Part shown: positions 1 to 12,933 of the stretch, piece after piece | How the letters are laid out: every line of letters starts with the position of its first letter | How positions within the stretch are numbered: position 1 is the first letter of the stretch | Assembly: GCA_963169105.1 (NCBI GenBank) | Contig: OY720633.1 | Span: forward strand, 163,757,780-163,821,779 | Direction: 5' to 3' | From: Ceriagrion tenellum | Lineage: Eukaryota; Arthropoda; Insecta; Odonata; Coenagrionidae | Length of the DNA stretch: 64,000 nucleotides | The notes under the pieces: model-generated | Databases searched by the model: none | What the model saw: only the letters and a program-made list of their open reading frames with translations | What the model was told of the DNA's origin: nothing | Program-made: the position numbers and the translations under genes

Positions 1-2414
1 TAATTTGCTATTTTTGCTCGAATCATAAAATGTAATGTCCCATGCAACTGACTTGTTGCAGCTTGCGCTTTTCCTGTGATTTGTTGTATATAATATGCAA
101 CAAAGACACCATGTGAAAGACGTTCTGTCCTAATCACTTGTTACAATTCATAGAATTCAGACAAAAATATCTTTTAAGCATGTTGGCTACATTGGTTTTT
201 TCTCTTAGATCAGTCGACTCTGCAGCATGTAAATGTTCATGAACTGTTGCTCACTAATGAAACTACATATGTTCTTCTAAACCTGCCACACACCTGCTGA
301 CATGATAAATACAATAACCGATTGATATTCTTTCAGTGACTGATTAAGTTTTATGCCATCACTAGCCACGTCTTGACCATTACTTAGATCAGGCATAGTT
401 GATAGCAGTACGTAGGCATACACAACTAATAATTGTAATGAAGTTCCTTGAATCTAACAGCTCAAAAAACCCAATATGGAATGTCGCTAAACTAAAAGTA
501 ACAGCTTCTCAGCTAACCATGAGGATTTAAAACCACCATTTCCATAAAAAATTGAATGTATCATGCAAATAGTTAAGGCTATTTACAGAACTGACTTGGA
601 AATATTCTAATTATGATTCTATAGTTCTATAATTCTATATTATAATTATAATTCTAATATAATTCTCAGAAATATTCAATTATAGCAAGGTGTGTAGTAT
701 CACAATATTTTAAAATAACTGTTATATATAAGATGTTTCCATTTCCAAATGGTATACCTGGTTGTTTTCACAATGCTGCTGGACAATGGGTGCTGACAGA
801 TTAATAATTTCCAGACAATGGGTACTCGACTGTACCAAACAAGTTTTAACTGTAAATATGCCCTGCAAGTAAATCACTTAGTATACTTAGTGATGGGTCG
901 AATCCAAATCCCTATTCGAAATCTCCCATTTTTATTGAATCTTGAATCAGAATCTTGCTTCCCCTTCATTATATATGCTAGTTCCTAATCATTACCAGCA
1001 CATAAATAAATAATAGCATTTTTTTAAACAAATTTAAATCCAATTTTACACTTTCTTGTTTATTTGTGAACCCATGAGCAGTGTCCCAATAGGTGTCCCT
1101 TATTCTAAAATATAATTGTTTAGCTTTAAAAAAACAATAAAACTGAACAGAAATTTGTTTCACCATTAAATCTATTGTTTTCTCAGTTAAGAAAAAAGAA
1201 AGATAGTTAAGTGAACAAAATTGCTGTTGTTGCATATTCTTGGGCATCCTCAGTTAATTCCCAATGATTTGTTTCAAAACCTTTCCCTGTATTTTTTTTA
1301 TTTTATGCAGGCTTTTGCTGTATTTTAGGCTAAAATTAAACATTCCTATGTGCATTATCACAGTGCGCTAATGGATTTGAAGACACAACTACCAGATATA
1401 GAATCAGAATTAAGCACAAAATGGTGCGACATAGTATCAAACCATCACTCCAGTTTAAGTCGATCTAATGGCTGTATTTTGATTATAATGACATTTTTAT
1501 GATACGCAGGGAACTAACTCTCTTTCCTCTCAACATTTGGCCTTGAGATTATTGTATCCATATTTGAGTGCATTTTAATTTCACCCATATTAATATTTAT
1601 TAGGTGTTTAGAACATAATAACTCCAAAATCAATTCTTTAGAAGGACCAGCTAAATTTGCCCTCCATTTGTAGAGCTACAACACAGCATGTTGGAGCGGC
1701 AAAAGCAGCTCAAAACTTCATTTTTAAAAAACAAAAGGATATCATTTGTCTATCGGTTGAACAAATAATAAAAACCTCTGGCATAGCACGCATGTGCATA
1801 CAAAATGCTCTGGGAGGTTATGAAGGTGGTGTTGCACTCATATGCATGGTACCTGTGAGGACAACTTACTCGTTAAAGACCCCATGACATTCACAGTGGA
1901 AGATGATGCCTGGGTAGTTTAATTAGTTAGAGCACCTGGCGTCAATTAGAGGGATCAGGGTTTGATTCCCAGCCCAGGAGAATGATTTTTCCACCACGAA
2001 TTTCACACAATTGTGTGAACCTTGATGCGACTAACAAATATACAAAAATCCGCTGATATGCATATTTTATGATGCAATGAATGTTCACCCAAATAATAAC
2101 ACATCAGAAGTACACCACTGGCAAAATGATAAATACCGAGGTGTTATCCTGATTGGCTTATGACAGGCAATGAAAATTTTACAGCGACCTAGCGCATATG
2201 CCACCCTCACAACCGGATTCAAATTTAATCGAATTTCTTTTGGAAGGATTTGATCATATTCTTGAATCCTGATCACATCACCCTCAATAATAATTTGTAT
2301 TTACTGACTTTCCAAATATTAAAAATCACTTCATAACATCTGGTAAATCTTTTTTTCAAGAGTTATTCTGTTTTGTTAATAATTACATTAATTAAATGAG
2401 AAACAGAATGTGGA
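1..2414. other. Non-coding sequence left of the last visible EGF exon
   Basis: AT-rich sequence with no exon that I can support on either strand. It holds one SINE (1905-2060) and an AT-rich stretch of short TAATTATAAT-like units at about 600-680. It is either 3' UTR plus downstream intergenic DNA or another intron of the minus-strand EGF gene, depending on whether the exon ending near 2419 is spliced or terminal. The nearest clear minus-strand AATAAA-type signal that I noticed is far away, at about 1299, which does not decide the matter. Confidence 0.5.
1905..2060 (+). mobile_element. tRNA-derived SINE
   Basis: The sequence has a pol III type 2 promoter layout. An A-box-like segment (TAGTTTAATTAGTTAGAGCA) is followed about 30 bases later by a B box (GGGTTTGATTCCC), and then by a non-tRNA tail starting AATGATTTTTCC. 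The same tail follows the B box of the minus-strand SINE at 24590-24715, so the two look like members of one family. The tRNA-like part has decayed and is not a functional tRNA gene. The exact 3' end is uncertain. Confidence 0.6.
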
Positions 2415-2418
2415 TTAC

Positions 2419-2689
2419 CTGCTCACATCATCACCAACATTGCGTTTACTCCAATCCAGATCTTCATCCTCTTCATATCCACGAAGCGGGAGGCAAGTTC
2501 TGCCATCATGATGAAGCTCCATTCCTGGAGGACAGAGACACAAAAATCCCCCAGGGTAATTTGAGCATGAGTGCGAGCAAGACCCTAGTGAGCATTCGTC
2601 GATATCCAAGCACACAGAGGCAGGCTCTTTCTCACTGTCCAGACCACTCAGGAGTGCATAGCCTTTGTGGCAGCTGCATTGATAGCTTC
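2419..2689 (-). CDS. EGF-repeat protein, exon with end of one cbEGF, a full cbEGF and acidic tail
   Basis: This is the last visible exon of the minus-strand EGF gene. The acceptor is CTAG just upstream of 2689; the first two bases complete a split codon (phase 1). It starts SYQCSCHKGYALL, supplying cysteines 4-6 of the module begun in exon 3629-3814, then DIDECSLGSCSHSCSN through GRTCL gives a complete six-cysteine calcium-binding EGF module. A charged tail (YEEDEDLDWSKR) follows. The 3' boundary is ambiguous. A donor AG/GTAATC at 2418 (phase 2) is weak; GTGAGC seven bases upstream (phase 0) fits the consensus better; or the exon is terminal, since the frame reaches TAA at 2415-2417 right after DDVSR. 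Reading a cysteine module across the upstream junction is strong evidence for the splice. Confidence 0.85.
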
Positions 2690-3628
2690 CTAGTCACACA
2701 AAAAAATTAAAATACATTCAAACCTAAAAAAAAGCCATGAAAAATTTTCGTAACATACATTCTAAAAGTTGAGTGGTCATTATTTCCATAAAATATCCAG
2801 AAAATCACCTGACACAAATAAGTTACAATACATAGAATTATTATAAAAGCAATAGCACATAACATATTTAACATTAAGAATAAGAATAAACATTTAAAAT
2901 TACAGAAGGTTGACTTAAGCATTTGATTTGAGCCATCAACAAGATTATGGAAGGTTGGGAACTTCCAGAGAGACTGATTCAGGATTAACGCTTTCAGATT
3001 CTCTACAGATTCCGTTTTAGACAATATTACATTGAATTTTGAAACAGTCTATACAGCCATTTGATGCTTTGAAGTCATCACCACCCAATCTTGCTGCTGC
3101 ATGAAGTGTCTTTTCTTCAAACCAAACTTAACTAATTTATGTACCGCGTACTCACATAGCACACTTCACAAAATGTACGCACAATCCTTGCAAAAATGTT
3201 TCAAGTTCTAATTTTTCAAGTGAAAACGGCGGAAAAAGATTGCATAACAGGAATGCAAAACATTTTGGCACCTGAAGAAAACATCATAAGTCAAGGGAAA
3301 AGGTGAATTTTGAGAACATGAAAGTGAGATTTCAATGTAGGATAATCAATGCTCTACGGCACATATTTGTAAAGTTTTGAGGATAGAAATAAAACTTTTT
3401 TAGGTAAGGATTTGTAAGATTTGAATTGCGAAAAAAGCACATTTATTCTAGTTTTCAAACCTCGAATCTTTTCCAATATTCAAGGGATTCGAGGATTTGT
3501 GGATTCCAATGTCCTATCTCAACTGAAAATATTGTAAGATTGTAATGCACAATTGCACCAATGAACCCAATTAATCCTTTCATTTAGCTACAAAAATGTA
3601 TTCAAAATAAATGGAAAAAATAAAATAC
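2690..3628 (-). other. Intron of the EGF gene (0.94 kb)
   Basis: The donor is CCAG/GTATTT at 3628 and the acceptor CTAG/GA at 2690, both phase 1. The interior is AT-rich. I see no other exon or recognisable element in it. Confidence 0.75.
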
Positions 3629-3814
3629 CTGGTACATTAATGCACACCTGATCACAAAGCTGGCTCCCCATATTGCCAGCACATTCATTAACATCAACAC
3701 AAATATTTCTGACAAGTAAGTAGCCTGGATGACAGCGGCAAATGAATGATCCAATGGTGTTTATGCAAGCACCATTATGGCAGAGAAAAGGATGCACTGC
3801 ACACTCATCAATGT
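3629..3814 (-). CDS. EGF-repeat protein, exon with one full cbEGF and half of the next
   Basis: The exon is 186 bases (62 codons), phase 1 at both ends, with acceptor TTTCAG/AC and donor CCAG/GTATTT. With the split first codon it reads DIDECAVHPFLCHNGACI, then FICRCHPGYLL and NICVD. This is a complete calcium-binding EGF module with six cysteines and the N-terminal D-x-D-E ligand motif. A second module starts VNECAGNMGSQLCDQVC and is cut after its third cysteine at CINVPG. It continues as SYQCSC in exon 2419-2689, so the intron falls inside an EGF fold between cysteines 3 and 4. Phase 1 at both ends is typical of shuffled EGF exons. It is probably extracellular, in matrix or on the cell surface. 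Confidence 0.92.
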
Positions 3815-6800
3815 CTGAAAAAAATACAAATTAGTTTCATGAACAACAATAGTAGTATCCTTACTCATATACTGGAGAGTATCACATATCCAAATACAAT
3901 ATGATTTAAGTACTAGGCAATCACAGGTTCGATTCTTGGGCAAACCTATGCACACATGTTTGCAGAACAATGTAGAGCCTTTGATAATAAACTAAACTAT
4001 GCCTACTAACTTTTGATTTTGTGATTCAGCAACTGACAGCATCCACCAGGAAGTGAATGGCAGTTCTTGAGGAGACCCACCTTAAGCAGTATAGCATAAA
4101 AATCTCTTCATCACATCACACAATCTTAATGGGATTGATTAATGTGAATACGCTTACAATGGGCCAAATATTTATTGTCACAACCTAAATGATACAGCCC
4201 CAGCATCAAATATCATGGCTGTCATTAATACTGGTAAAAGTTTCTGGCACACAACAGGAGACAATTTTGGGACATGGTCTATAGACCTACTAGCCTGTTT
4301 CTTAGAATTTAAGATTGTTTAGAATAGAGAATTAGCCAGAAACACTTCCAAATTGCTACCCAAATAAATGCTTGAAGCAGTGGGACATATCACTAGCATG
4401 CTCATTTGCTTTTGACTCACTCACAATGAGACCTAAAGATAAGGTACCTTATAAAGTCACGACAATGAATGATTTAAGCCATCTCCATATTAGTCAAGCA
4501 AGTTTGCTCCTTATGCCTCTGCTTTTTTTCAGAATTTTCTTTTTAAATTCTGTTACAGCTGTATTCTGATCTCTTCACTTTCTTATTTTAATTTTTTTCT
4601 TTACAAAACAATCCTTATCATGACTACTAATTTTTCTATATCTACAAACTACCCTGCAAGCTGTCGCAGGGGCATGTGGCAGGGGGTGCTAGGACACCAG
4701 CTGTGTAAAGATGTAAGGGATTAAGTTTTGGGAGATGAAATGGTGACGTGTACTATGGTAGTGTATTTAGTGGAGCTCAGTTTTTATTGTGATTGCTTAT
4801 TGTGCACGGAAAGAACAGGTTTTTGTACCCATCTGTTAGGCAATGTGCCTCTGTCATTTTATCACTTCTGTCTTGCATAGAGATGTAGTGAGGCTTCATG
4901 ATAATATTCACTGTGTATTATTCACTTATTAATTCATTTTTATTTCACTCAAAATTTTTTCTTCCATTTTCCATGCAAGATCCCATTGATATCATCATCA
5001 TCCATTCTCTGTACCAGGTCATTCACTCACCTTTTGATCCAAACTTGTGGAATAGGTCATTCACGGTGGAGTCTATAAAATAATTTTTTACCTGATCAAC
5101 TTCAAGGAGAAAAGTGTGGAGGAAGATACCATTATTCCCCTGAAACACTGAGTTTGAGAGGGTGGTGGCTGCGACAGAGATATCAAGGGAGAGTGATGAA
5201 GGATGTTCCACAACGGTTTTTCAGAGCCCAAAAAAATCTGAGCCATAAGTGAGTCAACAAATTAGTGCAGATGAGTCCAATGGGCAGACTTAGGCAGGGA
5301 CAAAGTTCATGAATTTTATGTGATGGATAAAAAACATCTCAGGGTTGATACTCTGCTGCCATTTATACAGTTAAGAGTTGATTTTAACAGAAAGGGCACT
5401 TATCTCTAAACCATGGGTGTAGGAGGGTAGAGGGGGGTGGGTAACTGCCCTCCTGAATGAGACATTTCACTCCAAATCTGCTCCACTGAGCCACTCCCCC
5501 TCTCCCAAGTGTTAAATCTTGGATGCACCCATGCTCCAAACCATTTTCAAGACAATTGGTTTAAGGTAAGTTTCAATCTGCATTCTTTGTAAGTATAAGC
5601 CTTGTAACTATTTTTTTAAGCGACTCGCTGGAAAAATACTATGTCATAGTAACTATATGAAAAATCAAAATGCAAGGCTGTTATTCTAGAGATATACTGT
5701 AGATGTATTGCTGGCAAAAAGGGCCATGCTCTGTAGAAATAGCTACCCCTCCCCTCCATAATTCCAAACTTATGAACATTCCAAATGCCATAGAAAAGGA
5801 GTGGGCATATTTTAAATTGAGTAGCACAAGGAAATGTGAACTTCGTAACTGGGGATGCAATATCATCAGTGTAGCAGAAATGTTAGGCAACAGGAGCAGA
5901 GGTGTGGAAGAACATATAAAGTGAAGAAAAAACCAAATATTTACACAAAAAGACACACATTAACTAACTTAGGGCACGAAAATGTAATACATAAAATGTT
6001 CAGACTCGGATGAAGGGTCTAGTGACTGTGATAGAGAATGAAGGAAACAAATTACCTCACTTTCAATCATTTTTCTTTAAATTGGAACATTTCTATTAGC
6101 AACTTTTTTCAGATTATAATTAGATTGCAATCCATGCCTTAATCTTTAACAACCATGAGCATCTAGCGCAGTTATTTAACTAGTATATTCTGAAGAAATG
6201 ATGGGATATTTCTGTGGAATAAATTACGTAGCAGGAATTATTTACATAAATTTATGAGTTTTGTGAAATCATCCCCTGCCACTTACCCCATATAGAACTT
6301 GCATAAAACTATGATGATTAAGGTAGGTAGTTCATTACAGATGGATTTCAGATTTTTTTTCAGTTCATTACAGATTTCTACAATGCCTTTAAGAATATTC
6401 TTTGTGTTTATGTATTTGCATCTCCTGCACAGCAGTCATTATGGAAGTTTTTTCTGCAAGTAGTTTTCCCCTCCAGCTCCCACTAATAGCCTTCCCCTCT
6501 TCCCAAGTGTTCCTCCCCTTCATCCCTCCCCTTCTACCTCCCATTCATTTTGTGTACGTCTGCACCATGAACTTTTACAACAGATATCACTGAAAACTTA
6601 AGTTCTGTTGGAAACAGTCACCTGTGCAAAGAATTATAAATACTAAAAATTAGGACAATGAAAGACCATGGAAACATGGTAATTTAAGGCATGAACAATG
6701 AAAACAATGGATTATCTAATGATGCCCATATTACACTGAAAACTATAATACCAATTATCTCCAGTTTCAAAATCTTATAAATGTCATATGTTAACAATTT

Positions 6801-7279
6801 AAATGCAAATAAAGAAATATGACACTGTATGAGAGTTAAGTATCAACTTCATGACTTTCATTTTTTGGCAACCCAATAATAACTGAGGACTATGAGCCTC
6901 AAGTATACTAAACTAAAATTCAAATGCAAAGTAACATGCGGATATAAATGGTTAATTTTACTAAATCTCACTGTTACTTTTTATCATAAATCATGGGTTG
7001 AAAGATTCAACTGTATACATTCTCAGAATTCATTAGCTGACAAACAAGCAATCAAATACATGAACTGTTATTGATAAATCTGAAGTGAATTAATATGAAA
7101 GATAGCTATGTTTACGGCAACCAATGTAGAATGCAGAAGAAGATAAATAGTTTACACTGTTAGGAAATACAAACCTATGAAATAGAATCCATCCATGCAG
7201 ATAATAAATGGTTAGCCAGGCAGTCGGAATACTTGGAGGTAGTTGAATCGTTGCAGTGGAAGAACTCATGCTTGCTTAC
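3815..7279 (-). other. Intron of the EGF gene (3.5 kb)
   Basis: This is non-coding sequence between two phase-1 EGF exons. The donor at 7279 is a strong G/GTAAGC. I see a pyrimidine-rich tract on the plus strand at 6463-6545 and G-rich, repeat-like sequence around 5400-5535, but no further exon and no element I can name. Confidence 0.65.
6463..6545 (+). repeat. CT-rich low-complexity tract
   Basis: About 80 bases are almost entirely C and T on the plus strand (CCCCTCCAGCTCCC through CCCCTTCTACCTCCC). It lies in an intron of the minus-strand EGF gene, so in that transcript it is a purine-rich run. It is low-complexity sequence, and no regulatory role can be shown. Confidence 0.55.
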
Positions 7280-7834
7280 CAGTGCAGCCAACATCAGAGC
7301 CATCAGTAATTGCATAGCCATGCCAGCAACCACACCTCACCCCATGACTACTACTGCTCGACCAGTGGCACACTTGGTGACAGTGCTGACAAGGGGAGGC
7401 AGAATACTGGATGTGGTCTTCATAAGCAACCCTGCCCTCATTCACCTGCCTACTGGGAATGTTGTGGAGCCAGTCACGCTCAGAATCCAACCCTGGACTT
7501 GGAACATCGCTCCTTAGGTTGGAAACTGAACCAAACGGTGATTCCTCTGCGCCAATGTCAGGGTATTCCTCCTTGTCTTCACCAGTCTCGTCAAGCTCTA
7601 GATCGATTGCAGCCTTCCTGGGGTCCCAATGTAGATGGCTTGAGGGACCACTCATCTGAGCATTCCTTCCAGCTCGTGGGGATGGTAATATCTTATGCCT
7701 GGGGCTTACAATTGCACAGATTCTGCCATTAGCCTGAAGAACATAACCTGGTTTACATGAGCACCTGAAGCTTCCCAGGGTGTTTGTGCAAATTTGTTGG
7801 CATCCTCCATTCCCTGTGGAGCACTCATTGATAT
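7280..7834 (-). CDS. EGF-repeat protein, large exon: cbEGF, acidic linker, divergent EGF
   Basis: The exon is 555 bases (185 codons), phase 1 at both ends, with acceptor TTTCAG/AT and donor ACTG/GTAAGC. It opens with DINECSTGNGGCQQIC, GSFRCSCKPGYVL and NGRICA, a complete calcium-binding EGF module. A low-cysteine, acidic linker of roughly 90-100 residues follows (ELDETGEDKEEYPDIGAEES is the most acidic part). It ends with SPCQHCHQVC, a serine run, RCGCWHGYAI and VGC, which has the six-cysteine spacing of an EGF-like module but lacks the D-x-D/N-E calcium motif. One exon holding two EGF modules separated by a linker is less usual than the one-domain exons beside it. Fibulin, fibrillin and SCUBE-type proteins share this module class; I cannot choose between them. 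Confidence 0.9.
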
Positions 7835-10529
7835 CTGAAAAGGAGGAAGTGAAACAGACAACAATAGAATAGTAGATGATGAGGAGTAAAGGGGGACAGC
7901 CGTCCCCCTAAAACTTCATATGTACAATTGGAAAAATGGTGGGAATAAGATATTCTAGACCCCCTTGCCCCTGGGAAAGTAGCAAACCATTCCCCGTGCC
8001 AAACAATGAACTTAATCTATCCCTGTACATACCATCAAATTCATTCACAAAAATACAATCAATAAAATATTTGGTAGTATTCTACTTTCTCACTGATTTT
8101 TCTTCTTATGAATTAATCTACATAAAACAAACACAAGAAAATCTCTTGAGACTGAGAGTGAAGGAAGGAGATGTTCATGACAAGTGCTTTCAAAAGCACA
8201 TTCATTTAACACATTGAAATCCAGCCCCAACAACTTATTAACTAATGAAGTATTAACTACTTCCTATGAACCAGCTGCACAATATATGGAGTTTTAGCTA
8301 TGGTTGGATTCATGGAAACAGTGGAATCTTCTGAATAACCATGGTGGTAGCCATAACTAGATTTGTTTAGTGTACATGGCCCTATGAGTGAAAGCAAATG
8401 AAATAATGCATAAAAAATTCAAAATCCTAAATATTTTTTTCATGCAGCATCACAATGAGAACAACCGAGATGAATATTGGCATAAAAATGCAAGAAAAAC
8501 ACATACACATATATGCTAAAGCTATAAATTGGTGAAATACCCTGAATCACATAGTCCCTGTCATTTAAAATGTTTGTTGATGATCTAAAAAATCATTTCT
8601 AAGCTTTATAAAACAATTAAGCTTATTGCTTAACAAGACAAGCTGTTAACAATGGTGATTACATATCTACAGTAAATCCTCTACGTGACTGGCCCCACCC
8701 CCAGTCCATCCTACAGACAAAGAACAAACATTAGCTGTTCAAAAGTAGCAAATAGAAGAACCTACAAAGATCCTTCTCTTCATCTAACCCAACTGACCTC
8801 AAAGTCTTGCGACCTAATGTCTACATAGTCAAGGATTGCAGAGGTTATTGAGAGAGATGTATACTGCTCCACAATTTCCCCCAACATTCCACTCTCTTCC
8901 ACTAGAAATCTTCAAGCCATGAAGGGTACGGAACTAAGTACAGAGCCTGGCGGGGTTGAGGGACATTTCTCGGCAGGATGGGATCAAGCATACACAAAAC
9001 CTCTCTCTGACTGAGATCATCATAAGTAATGAAAAGCTGCATCCTCCTCAAGGTGACCCAGGGTTTTTGCAGAACATGACAGATCTAGTTTTGGCATATG
9101 TAAAAATGCTGCTTCCACAATGGTGCATCCTTAGCAATTCCCAATCTGTATGGTGGATGGTAAGAAGTCACCAAGACATGAATCTCCAGAGAAAAGGTGA
9201 GAACCTGTTTTATTTTAGCCATACCCATAAATCAGGGCTCTGCATGGATAGACCAATATTTCCCTCATCACTAGTGCAAACCACATAGACCCAGTCATTA
9301 AAAAATCAATGAAGGGTCCAGAAACAGATTCTTCTCCTTTCCACTCTATGGGTCAACTCCCCTTTTTGGAGGAATCTTTAAACACAGTTGTCCTCTTGAG
9401 GACATTGTGGGGTCCATATCCTTGGCAGGACCTTCCCAGGAGGGCCTCCCAAAGACCAACTTTGGAGGAAGCTGGAATGGTTTCTTCGACTCGCCCCACA
9501 CTGGCAGGTCCCAATGTGGGAACAGTCACTCTCCCACAGACCCTTCCTGACTCAGAAGAGGAGTCCCTTGAGCCCGGTAGCTAGTCTTCTTTGGCTCAGG
9601 AGGACTACTGCCATTGACCCCACATTAAAGAGGATGACATGGACACAGACACAAAAACACAATGGCAAGTATGGCATCTAGAATTAAGAGTTTATCCACA
9701 TTATCCAAATGAATCGGGGCATGTAATATGAGAGGGATGTAAGAAGAGGGGGAATAATGAGAGGAAGTTTGCCCAGACAGAGGGAGGAAATTGGGAAATA
9801 CCTCCAGTGGCAGCTCAGGAAGATTGCTCAGATATACCAACTAGGGGCCAAGAGGGAGGAGTTACATCCCAGAAAAGAGACCTGGAATGAGGAAAAGAGT
9901 CCTCAGGGTTACACCAACAGCCCAGAATCTGATGAGACCAAAATCTCCATGGCCAGGCATTCCCATGCAGAGATGGCTAGACACAGGAAGAGGATAGCTA
10001 TTTTCTCCTCAAGCTACCATAAGTCAATATGACTCAGGATTGGTCTGATACAATAGAACAAAGGCTCGTTGAGGCCTGGGATGCCATTTCCCAGGTGCAG
10101 GATATGGTCATCTTTGAGATGACACAAGCAATGGGACATTGGAGATGTAGAGCAACACTAGCCTATCTTTGGACTTGATAAAGGGTGTAGTGAGCCAACT
10201 TGGAGAGAATGAGGGGATCTCACTCCAGTGGAGGCTGACTCCCTCATTAAAAAGGAAGAGGCTGTTGGTTTGAGTCTCAAACTAACTCGTCTAAATGCCA
10301 GGGACCAGATCAACCACATTCATAAGGCCAACCCAAGACTGGGGACTAATCCATCTAGGTACAAGTGGAGCAAGGCTGACTATCATTCTTCCTTCATTGT
10401 AAGCATCCATATGCCCTCTACAGAGAGGGTCTAAGGGCATTTGTTAAATCAGTTGGCCTTCAAAGGAATAGTGTTGGAGTTGATCCTCCCACAAATCAAT
10501 CTACAACATTAAAAAGCAGCCTCAAGGAT

Positions 10530-11060
10530 GCTACAATGAGGCCTCTCACAAGGCCTATGGTTGCCCAGATTCAAGAGACCTGGGTTCACGAGAGCAGAAT
10601 CATAAGACTGGGTAAGACAGGAGATATGCTTTAAGGCAAAAGGCCGGGTTCTTGCATCTGTGCCAAGGTGCAAATTCCAGGCTCGTACTCAAAATTTTTC
10701 TCCAGGAACCAAACTACAGTGTCTTCTAGAGATTAGGAGGGATGGGTGGAGGTTGTGGATGTGCTCTGTATGCCAGCCATGTGACTTTCTGAAACCTGAA
10801 CCATCTTGTGAGTTGAGAGAACTGGGGAAAGAATGCCACTATGGGAAAAGGGTACAACAGAATGAGTTCAAAGTCAAACCCCAATACATGGCATGGGAAA
10901 GTTCAGATGTAAACTACAGAGGCAGAGCCATATTTGAAATCCTAACAGCTAGAGAGTTGTATTTAGTCAGCATTGGATCACAACCGACCTTTGTTAAAAA
11001 AACAAGAAAGATATTGGTATTATACTTTGCTCCAAGTACCTGTTGCATATGATTAATAAT
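10530..11060 (+). pseudogene. R1-type endonuclease domain, frameshifted
   Basis: In shifting frames it reads PMVAQIQETWVHESRI near the start, which matches the conserved IQE-P-W-V-h...-g-r-i block of R1-clade endonucleases. Toward the end it reads RGRAIFEILTARELYLVSIG then QPTFVKKTRK, the family's R-G-r-x-l-x-e-f-l...N-x-G-x-x-P-T-F block. The last open stretch runs to a stop after STCCI at about 11050. The intact enzyme nicks target DNA to start target-primed reverse transcription. Here frameshifts and stops make it non-functional. Clade assignment to R1 rather than the related LOA group is by motif memory only. Confidence 0.6.
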
Positions 11061-11159
11061 TAGAGGCTCATGGTGATGGAATTCTTATTCAATCACTGGT
11101 AAAAGAGAACTTGAAGAAACACTTACATAAACCCAAATGATTAAGTTCAACAGAAAGGA

Positions 11160-11520
11160 AGAGACTAAGCATCCATGAAATACCTCCAGGATGCTGTCAC
11201 TTCAGTCTTCAAGAAACGCTGGATCCTTGAAATCAGGAAGGGTAACAACATCTTACATGGTAGGAGGCCCAGCACAGGTATAAATTGGATATTAAATATT
11301 ACATAATGGAGGCATGGAAGGTCTTCTACAGACACATCAAAGAAGTCCCTGAGACCGCACGAATACATAGAATACTCTCAAGAGACCTTGGAGCCGCAGT
11401 GGGCTCACCTTTTAATCTCTCAGGAGAATACATACCTTCTGATGAGGAGGCATTTCAGTAAGAGACTCACTTACTGGGCTCAAACAAAATATATGAGATT
11501 CATTTGAAAATGTAGATCTC
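11160..11520 (+). pseudogene. R1-like ORF2, spacer and start of reverse transcriptase
   Basis: In the frame around 11300-11460 it reads EAWKVFYRHIKEVPETARIH then RILSRDLGAAVG and GEYIPSDEEAF. This corresponds to the region between endonuclease and reverse transcriptase of R1-like ORF2 proteins (W-x-x-F-c...-P-E-x-A-R-l-h-k-x-L-s-k-d and a g-x-y-x-s-x-e-E motif). The reading is lost after 11470. The following 150 bases contain a degenerate tandem pair (about 11521-11585 and 11598-11671) instead of the expected palm motifs. The element therefore seems truncated or rearranged here. Confidence 0.55.
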
Positions 11521-12933
11521 CTGGATTAAATATGAGGACTGGGCCCTGCGTAATGGACCTATGCAGAGGAAAACACAGAAGACCAACAAGATGATGTAGG
11601 TCTTCCAGCTAAAAGATAAGGACTGATCCCAGCATAATAGAACTATGCAGACGAAAACCCAGGAAACCTACATCTTCAAATTCATCAATGTCCAGGAGCC
11701 TTCACACCGATTACATGAGATGAACTCAAGGACATCTCCCTATTGTCCTGTAACGGCATACTAACACAAGCCTGCAGCATCATATAGAACAAAGAAACTG
11801 ATTGGAATACAAAGTGATCACTCTTTTACATAAATAAAACCCCCAGGTTAACCCGGCTATTTCGCAATCATTTTCTCCTCTATATGTCATATGAGGAGGA
11901 GAGAAAAAAATGGTAATGAACTAATATTCAGTACATTGCAAAAAGGAGGCTCTACAATTTAGGGCGGTACTAATTTTCGCAAATGAGAAAATGTTTTTCC
12001 ACCTCTAAAAATTATCACTGAAGAGGATTAATTAATGTGTTCAAGTTTTGACACTCGCAGTTATCGGGACCCTGTGTCCCATGGGCCCTAATTAGTTTGA
12101 AAATAAATTTATTCGTTTTTTGGCTGAAAAAGTTCCCTCTGTCAGTAAAACGCCATAGTATGGCCCTTTTAAGCCAAAATTTCGCTGGTTTTTAAATATC
12201 TTATCGTACCATATCTCAGAAACAAAAAAATTCATAAAAACCAATGACATTTTGACACGGGTTCCCGATATTAAGAGTGACGAAACTTTATCACATTGAT
12301 TTCAGACATTTACCTCCAAAACAATCATTTTCAGGAATGGAAAATATTACTTTTCTCCATTTCGAAAAATAAGTGTCACCCTACAATACATTGTACGAGG
12401 TAGGTAGTTTCCACGAATGCATCTCTACTTAAATAAAATGACACGTTTCTTTATATGATTATGAGTGCACTTTAAATTACAGAGTTCTGATATTAATTTC
12501 TTTATTTTTTTACACAAATTTTTAGGTCCTATGCAAGTTTTTTTCTATAATGGAAGCTAACATTAAATCAATAATAAGACCTTTCCGCGTACAGAACAAA
12601 AGTTTTAAATATATTGCGATCAAAATGTTAGCATTTTCCTGAAAATTTCAATTGATTGTCCTTTTCGTGGTTGGTGACTCGAAATTCGCTACTGATGATC
12701 GACTTACACCATATTTGACACGATAGAACTACTCATTCGGTGGTTGAGAGTAAACACTGAAAATCGCAGGAAAGGGACACGGATTCGCCCTCGTTAGTTT
12801 TTTTTTTATTTTATAATACTTTTTATTTTTGTGAAACAGATCGTAATAGATAAATAGACGCCCGAAACGACGATTTTCTTTCTTTCTTTCTGACATAAAC
12901 AAGGTGACACGGGACCTTTAAAAGGAAACTTAC

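Larger units (their letters stand above)
8940..11870 (+). mobile_element. Degenerate R1-like non-LTR retrotransposon
   Basis: This is a broken element in several frames. The identity rests on two internal segments annotated separately: an apurinic-type endonuclease at 10530-11060 and the spacer leading into reverse transcriptase at 11160-11520. Upstream, 9300-10430 has open stretches rich in proline, serine and charged residues where an ORF1/gag-like protein would sit, but they are not individually recognisable. The element lies antisense inside the EGF gene's intron. The outer limits are estimates, and no target-site duplication was identified. CpG is almost absent, consistent with long germline methylation and decay. 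Confidence 0.6.

Noticed and set aside
3885..3955. Possible tRNA or SINE with B box GGTTCGATTCTTGG
   Set aside because: Only the B box is convincing. No A box at proper spacing and no foldable tRNA was seen.
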